A stretch of DNA of 64,000 bases from Chrysophaeum taylorii (taxonomy: Eukaryota > Sar > Pelagophyceae > Pelagomonadales > Pelagomonadaceae): positions 54,910 to 118,909 of the forward strand of contig JAQMWT010000125.1 of assembly GCA_029834535.1 (NCBI GenBank), written 5' to 3'. Every line of letters begins with the position of its first letter. Position 1 is the first letter of the stretch. Under the pieces are notes generated by a model, which did not search any database, had not been told where the DNA came from, and was given only the letters and a program-made list of their open reading frames with translations. The position numbers and the translations under genes are program-made. Below are positions 19,592 to 32,491 of the stretch, in pieces.

Positions 19592-22500
19592 AACCTCGCA
19601 GGCCCGGGCGCGAAATCCGCGTCTAAGCTTCGCGCAAAGAAGAAGCTTTGCGTAGAGAAGTACGTGGCCTGGTTCGACGATGAGGGAACAACCATGTCTT
19701 TTTTCGAGTCTGGAGACTGTCGGCGTTCATGGCGATATGGCTTCTTCTTGGTAACGGAGGCCTCACAGCGGGCGATCGCGCCATACGCTTCTGCGCCATA
19801 GGACCCGAGTTGAATGTCGTGTTCGTCGTATGTCTCCGTGCCGATGTCAGTGGCTGTGCCCCCATGTGAGCGGCTGTGCCTGACTACCTTCCCTTCCAAC
19901 CTTCGGCGCGGTCTGGAAAGCTGAACCACGTCTGAAAAAGCAGAACGACCTTTGTTGGTCATGTAATGCCACGGATGGCCTCACAGATGTCATCGCGTAG
20001 TACGACGTGTACGTGTTTCACGTAAAGATGTCCCTCTCTCACTTGTGGTCGCTACACGTAAGCCAAGCTTCGGGACGAACGCTGCGGAGGGTGACGTGGT
20101 TTACACAGACGACGTCAGCGACGTCTCGACCATTAAGCGCGGTGGATGTCTCGACAAAGCCTGGTCAACCCCATTGCGTTCCTTCAATTCACTTCGCGCT
20201 TGACTCACTCGTGTTGCGCTTGTTGTCGACAACGCTCATCACAACGATCGCCTTTCGCAGCGAACGAACCAAGCGCGCTATGGTGTCTCACACTACCATC
20301 TGCCAACACATCGGCGAAGTGACTTCCCGTGCACAGAACGAACGAATAACATTCGGATTGGCGAGGCACGAGCCAATCCGTATTTGGACCTCGATGATAC
20401 GTTGGAGTGCCTCGTCGCGGTCTCGAGTATGCTGGCCACAGGTAGATCCTTTCCTAGCTACGGTGCAACATCACTTTTCGCTGCGCACTTTCATCATTTT
20501 ATCGGGGTGATCCTCATGTTTTCGTCCCCTTCATCAACGGCTACCACATGGTCTCGCATATGGTGTCCATGTTGTGCCACTTTCTTACCGCAATGAACCC
20601 CTCATATGGTTGAAAGCAATCACGAAGTACTGGGCGTTGGGGAGCACAGGCCAAAATTCTATGAACAAACACACCGCGTCACCATACCGATTCAATCCGT
20701 TGACGGCGTCGACCTTGGTTGTGTTCATACTTATTCTTTCGCGCTGGCTAACGGTGTGCGCTGCCGATTCTCGGTGATTCAACCGCCTACCGCAACCTTC
20801 TCGACGATGGCGACCGTAATCTCTTCATTCCCGTCAGTGGACTCGCGCAATATATGGCCAGAACAATCGTCAAACCCGACGGCCTTGTACTTCTGAAGAA
20901 ACTTGGAGCATCGCTTCCGTGGCTCCATGTTCGTGGTCAAGCTCCACATCGTCGATGCTGGAGCCCCGGCAGTCGTACCGGATGCCGGCGAGCTGCGGTC
21001 GAGCCCAGACTTGGCCGCGCAAGGCTACGAGGCCACCGTGACGCAGCGAGGAGACCTGCCGCGCCCGGACCGATCCTACGACGGCGATAGGTACATACCT
21101 GTGACGTGTGAAACGAGCATCTTTCTTGTTTATTTCTCATCATAGGCCTCACGGAGGACGGTAGGTGGCTCGCGTGTGGTCTGGTTGAAAATATGATCAA
21201 GATTGCTGGCGAAAATTAATGTAGCGATGACCATGGTCGAAACCAAAGGCAGCCAACCAAACAAATGAATCTGAGTGCCTTTTACACGACACAGACTGCT
21301 GGTGACGAAGCTTATTAGGGATGCCTCGTCGCCTTCTTTTTCGTCGATGAAGAAACGACAACGAGTTTGTTTTGTTTGCCTGGTCCTCGAGATTTGAGAC
21401 GTGCAAAAAAGTGAGGCCACTTTTAGAGTCTCATGTCGAATTTTTGTCAACAGCAGGTGCCAGCGATGTATTTGATTGGGCCTGCGATTTTTCTTGTTTT
21501 CATCAGCCAGGGGATCGTGCGTGCTGTAACTTCCACTCCGGTGTCGAAGCCACGCGAGATGCCCCGCTTGCGAATGGACTTGCTTTCGTCTTCAACTTGA
21601 ATCAGTAGCTAGGTGGGCGACGGCAATCCAAACGAGAAAATGAGGACCGACACAATGGGTGTGGTAGTCTTTGACGCGATGCGACAGAGAACATCGAGGA
21701 CGTTGCAACGTGAAGAGTCTTCTGTTGAATGATGAATCTGAAGTCCCCACGAAACTGCCACTTGGCAGATTCGACTATCATGAGTGCGCTCGCCAATCAG
21801 ACCGGCTTGAACGTGTACTCGCAGAGACGCGCAACGGCCTTGCGATCTCTCTGAGTTTGATGCGCGTGGGATGCGCTCGACATGTTCAACTTGATCCGAC
21901 GCTCTCGAAATGAAGGCCGAGGACGTGATGTTGACAATAGCGACAACGCTTTGTTGGCTCATTACCTGAATGTGCGCTCCGCGACACGACCACCGCACTC
22001 AAAAAGGTAAGACGACTACGATGACGGCAAGAACGCGCCACATTGCGGCTGTGAGCTTTTTATCCTTAGTTGCCAGCCTCTCGTCGAGCGTGCGACAAAG
22101 CAAGTCATGGATAGAATTCGTATTGGTTTGCACGCAGGTCCCCAACCACCTCATCTTCGAGGAAAGGACTATCGGCAGAAGTGCCGTCGTTTAATATGTG
22201 CATTATCGTGCATATTTCAAGCTGTGGGGCCCAAAGCGCACAGCTTGAAATTCAGCTGCGTCACTCGCTCGGGTCTACTCGTAATCAGGCACGTGCGTCC
22301 AGGGGTGTCCGGTCCAAGTGCAAAGCAGCTTTATTATCGCAAAAACACACGCCGCCTCCGTAATTACTGCTGGCCCAGCGCGCTGGCGGCAAATTACCCA
22401 CAGAAGGATCTCTATCATAGCCACCGCATTTAATAAACCACATGGCATGACCGGGGATTTTTTTTGTTCGCGCAAGCACCAGGAGAACAAAGATGGCCGA

Positions 22501-22621
22501 CGAGGTCGGTCCCGAGCAAAATCCCCAGGGCCCTTTTCGAGCAGGACGTCGTCCAGAACGTGGCATTTATATATTTATTTATTTATTTATAATAATCAGG
22601 CTCACACACAGGACGGACAAG
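19592..22621. other. Three kilobases with no supported gene
   Basis: Composition is visibly less GC-rich than the genes on either side. Many short overlapping ORFs occur on both strands, none with a recognisable domain or sensible length. It probably consists of decayed mobile-element DNA continuous with the fragments to the left, but I could not identify a family. At the right edge (22565-22600) an ATTT/TTTAT run provides AATAAA-like signals on the minus strand, downstream of the next gene's stop, and may be its polyadenylation region. Confidence 0.45.
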
Positions 22622-23554
22622 TCATGATGCGGTCTCGAGAGGAGACGAAGAAGGACGACAGAGCGGCGGAGGGCGCGCGAGGGTGGCTGGGGGTGGGGGC
22701 GGCTGCTTGGGCGTCTGAAGAACCCTAGGTCCAAGGCGAGACGGAAGATGGGCGTCCCCCGAGTGATTGGGCGTGGTGGGTGCGTCGTCGTCTGCGTAAT
22801 CGCGTCGTAGGAATAAGTCGCCCTGGGGTGTCGCGTGGCCCTGCATCTTGAAGGCACCGTAGTCATTGCGGCCGTGGCCTTGGATGGCGCCGTCGCGGAT
22901 CGATAGGGATAGATTAGTCTCGACGACGACTGTCGCGCCGACTTTGAAGAAGCCCTCGAAGAGGCCACCGCGGCTCTCATAGTCGAAACTCCAGGAGGTG
23001 GGGTCGGCGCGCGCCGAGGCCCAGGCGTCGACGGTGTCCTCGAGGGACCAGACGCCGCGGAGTCTGACGACGGCGTCGTCGCGGGCGAGGTGACCGCGCA
23101 TGAAGACCGTTGTGGGCGTTCTTCGCTTGGTGGGCGCGTGGGAGACGTGCTTGGCGCAGAAGGCCGGGAGGTCGGGCTCGAGGAGCGCAGCGAGGCCGAG
23201 TCTGGTGACGCCGGGCGCGACTTCGATACCCTTGCGACGACACTCTGCCTCGAGGAGCGGCCGTTGCTCTGTGGACTTTTTGAAGTGACAGCACATTGTC
23301 TTAGTCTTGGTGCAAAAGCTCGGGTCAACCCAGGGAGCCTTGGACCTTACGAGGTGCCACTCCTCGAACAACCCAAGGTGGAGAGCGTCAACCGATTCAA
23401 ACGCGAGAATTCCCTCTGCGACCTGGAACCGGTAATCCCGCAAAAACCTCGAGTGCGCGGGGTCCCGCGCCTCGGCGAGCAACGAGTCCAGCGCGGTCAA
23501 CTGCTGGCTGAGCGATCTCGATCCGCGGACGAGACCGTTGCCCACGCTCATCAT
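22622..23554 (-). CDS. Unknown protein with possible SAP-like motif and beta-rich domain
   Basis: 310 residues from ATG 23554 (a second ATG follows immediately). Residues 15-75 are helical and charged. About residues 100-130 read LEAECRRKGIEVAPGVTRLG, which resembles a SAP-type helix-turn-helix but is not conclusive. Residues 160-255 form a beta-rich domain ending GAIQGHGRNDYGAFKMQG, a G-x-G-x-N-x-x-G-x-F pattern seen in uncharacterised algal and stramenopile proteins. The C-terminal 55 residues are Pro-rich. An MCCHFKKS segment lies near residue 88. No enzyme signature. It is divergent from the CCCH-DCD gene with 237 bp between starts. Confidence 0.6.
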   Translation of the reverse strand: MMSVGNGLVRGSRSLSQQLTALDSLLAEARDPAHSRFLRDYRFQVAEGILAFESVDALHLGLFEEWHLVRSKAPWVDPSFCTKTKTMCCHFKKSTEQRPLLEAECRRKGIEVAPGVTRLGLAALLEPDLPAFCAKHVSHAPTKRRTPTTVFMRGHLARDDAVVRLRGVWSLEDTVDAWASARADPTSWSFDYESRGGLFEGFFKVGATVVVETNLSLSIRDGAIQGHGRNDYGAFKMQGHATPQGDLFLRRDYADDDAPTTPNHSGDAHLPSRLGPRVLQTPKQPPPPPATLARPPPLCRPSSSPLETAS

Positions 23555-23791
23555 CGCGACGCAACAACAAATGCGAATCCGAACCCCTTGCGCACACTCC
23601 CCTTTTCACTTTCATTCAACAAATTCGAAACAAACCCCTGCAAGAATTTTTTTTTTTTTGTTGTTTTTTTTTTTCTTGGGGCTAAAACAACCCCCCCCTT
23701 GAGCCGCAAGTTGTTGAGGGTTTTGGTGTGGTTTAACCACGTGTGTTTTCGTGAAGACACGAGGGTTTGTTTATTTATTCCCCTTGTCGCG

Positions 23792-26209
23792 ATGGCGAGT
23801 TCGTCGTCGTCCCCTCACGACGTGCCGACGGTGCGGTGCGGCGACTATTTCAACGGCGTGGGGAGTTGCCGATTTGGTGACAGGTGCCGGAACGCCCACC
23901 AGGAGATGGAGGTCGGAGTCCTAGGGTGGAGCGCCCTCCTAAAGATGCGGCAAAGTAAGCGGCTGAGCGCGCCCCAGCAGAGGCAGCAGCATCAGGGGCG
24001 GGCCGGGTCCTCCTCGAGCAAGGCGGGTCGCGGGGCGTCGGCGGGGTACGTGTTTTTGTGCAACAACAAGACGCGCGAGGAGGTGTTGCGGTTGAAGGTG
24101 TTCGGGCTGCCTCCCAAGTCGCTCCAGCAGATGGAAACGAGCATCGGGGACGCGACAAAATTGTTTTTATGGGACTATGAATCCAAGCGGTTGCTTGGTG
24201 TCTTTCGGCGCGACGGGACCTGCGGCCTGAACCTCGAGCCCCAGGCCTTCCACGGAAAATTTCCGGCGCAACTCCGGTTTTGCCTCGACGCGGGATTTGG
24301 CGCGCCAAAGATGATTTGTTCTCGGGACAACCCCTACCGCTTTCAAGCGGGTCCGCTCTCCGACGGGCTCGTCGCAAAGTACGCTGAGAGGCTCCGCAGT
24401 GGCGAGGACCTGGGCTCGAAAACGACGCCCAAGGATTCCGAGCCGAACAAGAAGCCGCGCAAAATCATCGAGCGCCGCGCCGCCGAAGAGGACGTCGAGG
24501 CGGTGGCCGAGGAGGAGGAGGAGGAGGAGAAGAAGACGGAGGAGAAGAAGGAGGAGAAGAAGGAGGACGAGCCTCGTCTGGAAGCGGGTCCACCCCCTCG
24601 GCAAGAACAGGGGTTTGCGGGGGCGTTCGTGTTTCGGTGCAACGCGGCGACCGAGCTAGAGATTATGGAGAAGCGCGTCTTTGGGATGCGCGAAGCGCGC
24701 CTCGAATCGTCTCTCAAGCCGCACATCGGGCCGAAGACGCTCTTATTTTTGTACAACAGCGAGACGAACTCGGTGTTGGGCGTGTTTCGCGCCGTCGGCT
24801 TTCCGGCCCTCGACCTCGCTCCCGATTTTCTCAGAGGAAAGTTCCGCGCGCAGGTCCGATTCGAGATGGTACGCCAACCCGAGGAAACGGGAGCGGGCGA
24901 GAGTTTGAGGCAGTGCGACGCCAAGCGCGATTATCCGCTCGGTCCGCTGTCTCGAGAGGACGCCGACGAGCTCCTGGGCGTGATGCGTGCCGTCATTCCC
25001 AAGGGCGAAGCCTACCCCAAGCTCCCCGGGTGGTTTGCGTCGGCGCGAACGACGACCTCGCCCAGCGGGCCTACCTTCGCCAACGTCGCCGTCAAGCCGG
25101 AGCAACCGGTCCCCGGTCCCGATGCCTTTCCCGCGACGCTCGGGCTCGGTAGATCGGGGCCCACGTCCGTGGAAAAGTCGCCTCTCGCCGACATCGTCGT
25201 CGCGACGGTGCCCTCTTCGAACGAGCGGGCGAGCTCGCCGCTGGCAGAAATTCCCGAGCCGCCGCCGCCAGATGCGCTGCCGCCGACGATCGACTCGAGC
25301 GCCGAGTTTCCCTCGCTTGCTGGCGCTGGCGCTGGCGCTGGCACGCGCGCGCCTTCCCGCCGCCCGCCCAACGCGCCCGAGCCGACCCGCCAACGCTGGA
25401 AGTCGCGGCCGCCGGCGCCGCGGCCGGCGCGCGAAGAGCCACCCGCGGCGAGCTCCGCCGACCCGACGATAAACCTCGTCAGCATTTTGACCGGGTCCGC
25501 GTTGAATATGCAGGCGCGCCTCGAGGAGCAGGTCGGCGCGTTCGAGGTGAGTCGCATGGTTTGCGAGGACGCTGCGTCGCGCGCGCTGCGCGACAAGTAC
25601 CGCGACTACGACGCGCGGGTCGCCGTCGAGCGTTTCAAACGCGAGGCCGAGCGCCGCGCGGCGCTGGCGAAGGAAGAGGCCTTGCTGATGGCGGCGGAAG
25701 AACGCCGCACGGGTGATGTGGTCGAGGCCGAGCGGCGGCAGAGGATTGCTACCGACCGCGCCAAACGCAAGGCGGCTGAGAAGGCGGCCAAGGAACAGCG
25801 CAAGGCCGAGGAGGCGGCGCGGCACCGGGAAGCGGAAGAGCGACGGCGCCGCAAAGAAGAGGAGGAGGCCGAGCGCCGGACCCAGGCCAAGGCCGAGCGC
25901 GCCAAGCGAAAGCGCGAGGCCGAGGAGCAGCACAAGCTCGAGAAGGCCAAGGAGGAGCAGAAGCGGCAGGCGGCCGCCGAGCGTCAGCGACGAAAGCAGG
26001 ACGAGGCTCGTCGCACGCGCGCGCAGCAGGGGGGCGACGACAAGCGGGGCGCGCGACACCGAAGCGACAACGAGAGCAACAAGGAGGACAGAAGCGAGAC
26101 CGCTGCGGCCTCTGCCGCCTCGGCGGTCGGCCAGACGGCGCAGCCCGCGCGCCCCGAGCGCCAGGTCGACACGGACGCGACGCTCGTCCCCGCGATCCAG
26201 AGTGCGTAG
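23792..26209 (+). CDS. CCCH zinc-finger, double DCD-domain, coiled-coil protein (probably exon 1 of a fusion with the downstream helicase)
   Basis: ATG 23792 starts a frame of 805 residues. A CCCH finger uses Cys16, Cys26, Cys32 and His36. Two DCD (development and cell death) domains follow: about 83-205 (GYVFLCNNKTREEVLRLKVF, LLGVFRRDG, FPAQLRF) and about 275-400 (AFVFRCNAATELEIMEKRVF, LLFLYNSET, VLGVFRAVG, FRAQVRF), separated by an acidic/Lys-rich linker. A Pro-rich region and a long Arg/Glu/Ala coiled coil (about 600-760) complete it. DCD proteins occur in plants and some protists, often linked to stress or cell death. The stop at 26207-26209 lies inside a candidate 40-nt intron (26202-26241) whose removal fuses this frame to the helicase; that is my preferred model (total 3,474 residues). 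The alternative is a separate gene ending here. Confidence 0.8.
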   Translation: MASSSSSPHDVPTVRCGDYFNGVGSCRFGDRCRNAHQEMEVGVLGWSALLKMRQSKRLSAPQQRQQHQGRAGSSSSKAGRGASAGYVFLCNNKTREEVLRLKVFGLPPKSLQQMETSIGDATKLFLWDYESKRLLGVFRRDGTCGLNLEPQAFHGKFPAQLRFCLDAGFGAPKMICSRDNPYRFQAGPLSDGLVAKYAERLRSGEDLGSKTTPKDSEPNKKPRKIIERRAAEEDVEAVAEEEEEEEKKTEEKKEEKKEDEPRLEAGPPPRQEQGFAGAFVFRCNAATELEIMEKRVFGMREARLESSLKPHIGPKTLLFLYNSETNSVLGVFRAVGFPALDLAPDFLRGKFRAQVRFEMVRQPEETGAGESLRQCDAKRDYPLGPLSREDADELLGVMRAVIPKGEAYPKLPGWFASARTTTSPSGPTFANVAVKPEQPVPGPDAFPATLGLGRSGPTSVEKSPLADIVVATVPSSNERASSPLAEIPEPPPPDALPPTIDSSAEFPSLAGAGAGAGTRAPSRRPPNAPEPTRQRWKSRPPAPRPAREEPPAASSADPTINLVSILTGSALNMQARLEEQVGAFEVSRMVCEDAASRALRDKYRDYDARVAVERFKREAERRAALAKEEALLMAAEERRTGDVVEAERRQRIATDRAKRKAAEKAAKEQRKAEEAARHREAEERRRRKEEEEAERRTQAKAERAKRKREAEEQHKLEKAKEEQKRQAAAERQRRKQDEARRTRAQQGGDDKRGARHRSDNESNKEDRSETAAASAASAVGQTAQPARPERQVDTDATLVPAIQSA

Positions 26210-26241
26210 TAGTCGGCGACCTCCCGTGACCCCCCTCGCAG
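26202..26241 (+). other. Candidate 40-nt intron joining the CCCH-DCD and helicase frames
   Basis: Donor GTGCGT and acceptor CTCGCAG are the same kind of sites as in the 45-nt intron at 8527-8571. Exon 1 ends in phase 1 (CAG A) and exon 2 begins AG CTC, forming AAG and continuing in the helicase frame as KLVLSLEAFMKEQKK. The unspliced frame stops two codons after the donor. Confidence 0.6.
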
Positions 26242-29200
26242 AGCTCGTGCTGTCGCTCGAGGCGTTCATGAAGGAACAGAAGAAGATGCCAGATGACGAG
26301 CTCCTGGAGGTCGACGAGGAAGAGGACGAACGCAAGGACGACGAGGACGACGAGGGCGAGCTCGAGGAGGAGGACGACGGCGACCAGGCGCTGCTGGTCG
26401 AAGGCGAGGATGGGCAGCAGCATTTGTCGTCGCGCAAGCGGGGCGTCGTGGTGGTGGGGAAGAACGTGGTCGCGGAGGGGGATGTGGTGTACGCGGGCGA
26501 CGAGGATAAGGAGGACGGCGAGGAGCCGTCGGACGACGACGCGGCGGCCGCGGTCGTGGACCTCGATTTCGAGAACTCGACGTGGGAGGTAGAGATCACG
26601 GAGGTCGTGCTGCGGTGGTTCAAGAAGCATCAGAAGAAGCAGCCGGCTTTAGTGAACCGGGTCATCGCCAAGTTGCGGGACCTCGCCAAGGGGCGATTCG
26701 ACTACTGCCAGCGCAAGCAGCTGCGGGGCGCGTACGGCGAGATGAAGTTGTACGAGGCCAAGCTGAGTAAGGGGGCGCGCATCATCTGGGAGATGGGGAT
26801 CGCGTTCTCCGAGCGGCGGTCCAACTCGGGCGCGATCTACACCCAGACGATCCGCATATGGGCGGTAGTGCTGGACCACGACAAGATCAACGTCGAGATC
26901 GCCAAGATCTGCGAGGCACACCGGCGCGGTCGCGGATGCCACCTGCGACGCGCGCTCCGCGGCGTCGCCAAGGACGACGACGCGCCCGAGTGCTACAAGA
27001 AGGGCAAAACGTACACGCCCCGGACATTCTCGCCCGCGGAGATCGTTCAAGGCGAGCGCGGCGCCGGCGATAAAACGACGACGACGACGACGACGACGAG
27101 GAGAGCCGCCGCCGCCAACGCGTCGCACTACCCGCCGGCGAGCTGGAACTCGAACCAATACACGCTGCTCAAGTTCTACGACATGTCGTCGACCATCGCG
27201 AAGGCGCTCACGGCGCGCGGCGAGAAGATGTCGCTCGAGGAGCTCCAGAATTTCGACGTGCCCTTTAAGGTCACCGACAACGAGTACGAGGTCATCAACG
27301 CCAAGGGCGAGAAGGGCGAGAAGCGGTCGACGCTGTTGATCGGCCGCTCGGGGACGGGCAAGACGACCTGCTGTGTCTTCAAGATGGTCCAGGAGTTTGT
27401 CACCTACTGGAGCCCCGGGCTCCGCGACCCGTTGTTGCCCGAGCGCGACGACGCAACCAGGCTCCACAATTTGCGCCAGATATTCGTGACGAAATCAAAC
27501 GTGCTGCGAGGCGAGGTCGAGCGCGTCTTCGACGCGATCGTCGCGTCCAAGCTCTCGTCGACGCCCGGCGCGGCCGTTTTGCGCGAGAGGCCGAGAGACG
27601 TCCTCACCGGCAAGAAGCAGGTTGGGTCGGAGGGACTCGACACGATCGCGTCGGTGCCGCGGTCGCGGTTTCCCTTATTTTTGACGGCCAAGGAGTTCAC
27701 CAAGCTCCTCGACAAGACGCTCGACGGCGAGTCGTTCCTCGGGCAGCACCGCCGCGACGCGAGCGAGGAGGCGGGCACGCTCGCGACGCTGAGCGGGTAC
27801 TTTGAAGGCGCCGACCTCTCGGACGACGAGGAGGAGCAGGACCTCGCCGAGGTCGCGACGATCGCTTCGACGGGCGAGACGAGGTCGGTGGCGGCCGCGT
27901 CGACGACGTCGTCGCTCGAGACGGCGGCGGCGCCGCGCCAAGGCGGCCAGCGGTCGACGGGGGCGCACGGAAGAGAGGTCACGTACGCGTTCTTCGACGA
28001 GGTGTTGTGGTCGAGGATAAACTCGGGCGTCAACACCGACCTCCACAAGAGCGTCGTGTGGACCGAAATCAAGTCGTACATCAAGGGCTCGATCGAGGCG
28101 ATGGACAGCGAAAACGGGTTTCTCAACCTCGACCGGTACCTCGTTCTCGGCAAGAAGCGCACCACGCTGACCGAACCCCAGCGCCGCGAGGTCTACCGGT
28201 GCTTCGAACGGTACCGCGCCGAGTGTCGCCGTCGCGGGTTGTGGGACGCTGGCGATTTCGTCTACAACCTCTACGAGCGCATCAATACGCACGGCACCGC
28301 CGGCAAGATCATCGTCGACCAGATCTACGGCGACGAGGTCCAAGATTTTACGCAGGCGGAGATCGTGCTGTTGCTCAAGTGCGTCCAGTCCCCCTGGGAC
28401 GTCTTTTTGTGCGGCGACTCGGCGCAGACCATCGCGCGAGGCGTCGGTTTCCGCTTCGCCGACCTCACCACGCTCTGGACCCAGCTCTTCGCGTCGTCCT
28501 GTACCCACCACCACCAACAACAAGCGCTTCTTCTTCTTCCGGGGGGTCGGCGGACCGCGCCAGCCGAGATGCGGCGGAAAGTCCAGCCGCAGCGGCTCAA
28601 GCTCGTCCACAACTACCGGTCGCACAAGGGTACGCTGGACTTGGCGGCCGACGTCATCGAGATCGTCTACGAACTGTTTCCGACGACGATCGACCGGCTC
28701 CCGCCCGACACGGGCGTCCTCGACGGGCCGAAACCGATCCTCCTCGAGACGAAGAAGCAGTCCGACCTCCTGCTGCTGCTGTTGGGGAACATCCGCCAGA
28801 CGGCGGCCATCGAGTTCGGGGCGCACCAGGTCGTCCTCGTGCGCAACGACGAGGCCCGCCGGAACCTTCCTCCCGAGCTCAAGCTCGCCCTCGTCATGAC
28901 GGTATACGAGGCGAAGGGTCTCGAGTTCGACGACGTCTTGTTGTACGACTTCTTCGCCGACTCGCCCGCCTCCAAGGAGTGGGACGTGCTTCTGCAATTC
29001 CTCGCCGAAAAGCCGGGCCGCGTCAAACGCCAGGTTCGTCGCGAGGGGCCCGTCGCGCGCGTCGACGACGACGACGACGACGAGACGATGGAGGAGCTCT
29101 TGCGCCGGGGCTCGCGGATCGTCGACTTTGACCCCGAGAAACACAAACTCCTCGAGAGCGAGCTCAAGTTTTTGTACACGGCGATCACGCGCTCGCGCGT

Positions 29201-32200
29201 CAACGTGTGGATCTACGACTCGAGCAGCAAGCGCGACGCGTTTTTTCGCCTCTGCCGCGCGCGCGAGCTCGTCGCGCTCGTCGAGCACGACCACCTCGCG
29301 GCATCATCATCATCATCATCATCATCCAAAGAAAAAAACGACGGGAAAGAAGCAAAGGCGGCAAAGGGCCTCTTCGCGAAATCGACGACTCCCAAGGCGT
29401 GGCTCGCGCGCGGCCTCGACTTTGAGAAGCGCGCGAACGAAGAGGAGGACGACCCCGTCGCGCGACGAGGACTCCTGCGCGTCGCGGCGGACTGCCTGCG
29501 GCACGCGGGCGCGACCAAGCGGGCCGAGCGGTGCGATGCCAAGGCGCTCCTCATCGACGCCGAGGAGATGGCGGCGACGCTGACCTCGAAGCACGTCGTC
29601 GACGCGCCGCGGCACCCGCGGCGCGGCGGGACGGGAAGCCGGTCCTACACGCCGGCCGAGGTCCGCACGAAGTACCTCCAGGCGGCGCACGAGGCGCTCA
29701 GGTGCGGCGTGCCGCTCGACGCCGCCAAGGCCTTATCCAAGGGCAAGCAGCACGAGCTCGCTGCGAGACTCCTCGAGGCCATCGGCGAGGTCGAGGCGGC
29801 CAAGTACGCCAAGCCGGCAGCGTCGGTCGCGCCCGTCGAGGCGCGGAAACTCTTCGCGGTCGCGGCGCAAGAGTTCAAGCGCGCCAACCAGTTGGCGTTC
29901 GCGGCGCGCGCCTACGAGCGCTCGGGGGATTTCCCGACGGCGGTCTTTCTTCTCCGCAAGTCCAAGCTCTATCTCCAGGCGCTCGACGTCATAGACCGGC
30001 AGAAGAAGTACGACGCTGCCGAGCAGGAACGGCGGAACGAGGCCGCACTCGAGAACCTCCCCGACTACAACAACGCGACCTCGACGCCCGTCGCGGCCGA
30101 GGTCCGCGAGCTCGTCTATCTCGCAGCGAAGCAGCGCGCGCGCAAGCACGACCGCAAGGGCTGCGTGGAGGCCCTCAAGCGCCTCCCCTACGCCGACCAC
30201 ATCGCCTTCCTCGAAAGTCAGCCGGGATTCCTCGAGGACCTCTGCGACGTTTTGTGTAAAGACGGGCAGGTCGCCAAGGCGACTGATTTGTGCACCTCGA
30301 CGGGCGACTTCTCGCAAGCCGGCGCGGTCCTCGTGCGATCGGCCGATGCCGTCGACGACGCGGCGCTGCTCCACTTCGAGCTCGCCTCGGCCCGCACGCT
30401 TCTCTGGGACGCGGGAAAGAGCGTCGTCGACGACGAGTACGACAACATCGAGGAGGAGGAAGACGACGACGATCGCGAGGTCCTGCGGGCAATCGTCGCC
30501 CGGCGCCGCCGCAAGCTCGACGCGACCCTCGAGCGGTGCCGCGAGCAGGCCGAACGCGACGACCTCCGCGAGGCGTACGCGCTGGCGACCATGTTGCTCG
30601 GCCGCTTCCGGGGCGACGTCGAGCTCGTGCGCAAAGCGGCGGACGCGTACCGCGAGAGGCTCCTCCTCCTCCTCCAGAAGGGCGGCGGCACGGCGCTCGC
30701 CGCTTGCCTCGCGCTCGCCGAGTGCGCCCTGTACCTGCGCCGCCACGACCGCCAGAACCACCACCGCCTCGCCGACGAGGTCGAGGCGGAAGCGACGGGG
30801 CTGCTCCGCGACGCGGCGGTCCGACTCCAGAAACGCGCGGCGCTCCAGCGCGGCCCGTTGAGCGTCATGCCCAAGCGTCAGGATCGCGAGGAGGAGAGCG
30901 CTTTGTTGACGTACTTTGGGTTTTCGCGGATTCTGGGCAACGACAGCGTCCTCGAGTATTCGTCGGTCGACACGCGCGCGCGGATCGTCGCGGGCGCCGG
31001 CTCGAAACACGCGCAGCTCTCCGATTTTGTCGGCGACGACGGTCGACCCTTCCTCGAGCCCTCGCCCTCGACGGCCGGCAAGGTCCGCGTGTCGCGCGAG
31101 CGCGTGCTCCGGCGAGTCGCCGCAGAGCTCTCCTTGCTCGCGGCGACCTTGTGCTTAGACGACCTCCACGACCGCGCGGCCCCCTTCGGCGCCGGCGTCG
31201 CGGCTCGTCTCGCGGCCGTGCTCAAAAAGTTTTCCGCGTACCGGCGGGGCTTCGCGCGGTGCGTGCCGCTCCTCGCGGACCTCGAGACGACCGCCGCCGC
31301 CGTCGTCGTCGTCAACTCGGAGGCCGTGGCGCTCGCCTCGCCCCAAGATGCCGAGCGCGTCCTGCGCGCGTCCTTGGCTCTCGAGGGCGACCTCACCAAC
31401 GACTTATGCGACCTCGCGCTCGCCAGAGGCGAGGTATTTTTCGCGGTACCGGGAGGTTACGCGCGAAATCAGGAGGTGTCTCCCGTGCTGTGGGCGCGCG
31501 GCGTAAGGTCGGCACTCGCCAACGTCGAAGAAACCTCGGCGCTGGCCGTCGTCGCCGCCCTCACCGCCAGGATTAAAGCCCTCGCGGCGCGAATCGCGAC
31601 CATCGGCGGCGGCGGCGAAAGGCCGTCGCTCGACGACTACCTCGCGTACGGCCAGGCACTTCTGCTCCGGGGGTCGCCGTTACTCGGGAACACGGGCGCG
31701 GGCGTCGACGACGCGCCCTCGGCCGCTCACAAGGAGTTCTTGTCGACGCTCGAGCATCACGAGAGCGAGCATATCCACGCGCTAGCCGACGCCCGCCGGA
31801 CGCGCCGGGGCCAGCAGCAGACGTCGTCGGTGGCAAAGGGGAGCCCCGAGGTCATCCAGCGCGAAGGCCAACAGCGCATCCTCAAGGAGGCGCGCCCCGT
31901 GATGCACGTCGTCGAGCCGCTGAGCTACGTCCTCTTCAAGCTCCACTCGAGCTGCGCGTCGGACGAGACCGCCTTTTTTGATCTCGTCGTCGCGTGCGAA
32001 CGGCTCACTCACCTCTTCACGAACCTGTCGAAGAAGAGCCTCCCGTGCTCGCGACTCTCGCTCGCATACCTCCTCGGCCTCCAGGGTGTCGTCTCGCTCG
32101 GCCTCCTGAGCGCGGCGGCCGCCCCCCTCGCGGCGTCCCAGCAGAGGTCGGCCATCCTGAGCCGCTTTTACCCGCGCCACAACGCCGATCTCTCCAAAAT

Positions 32201-32441
32201 CCTTGTCGCCTTGGGCGACCTCGAGGTGTACCTCCAGACGCCGACGCTCCCCGAGAAGACGGTGGCGCTCGCCAAGCTCGATCGCGCCCGAGCCTTCTTC
32301 GCCGAGGCGGCCTCGAAGCAAGACAAGAACAAACTGGACGAGTTGCGCGCCACTCTCCGGATGCTCCTCTACTGCCTCCAGAGCAGCATGCGCTCCGTCG
32401 CCGCCGCGCTCGCCGGGAAGTCGAGAGGAGGCCGCGGGGGG

Positions 32442-32491
<50 letters not shown>

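Noticed and set aside
25713-26241. Upstream extension of the helicase ORF
   Set aside because: It overlaps the CCCH-DCD coding frame in another phase and encodes low-complexity Arg/Pro/Ser sequence. The helicase frame starts after the proposed intron or at ATG 26268.
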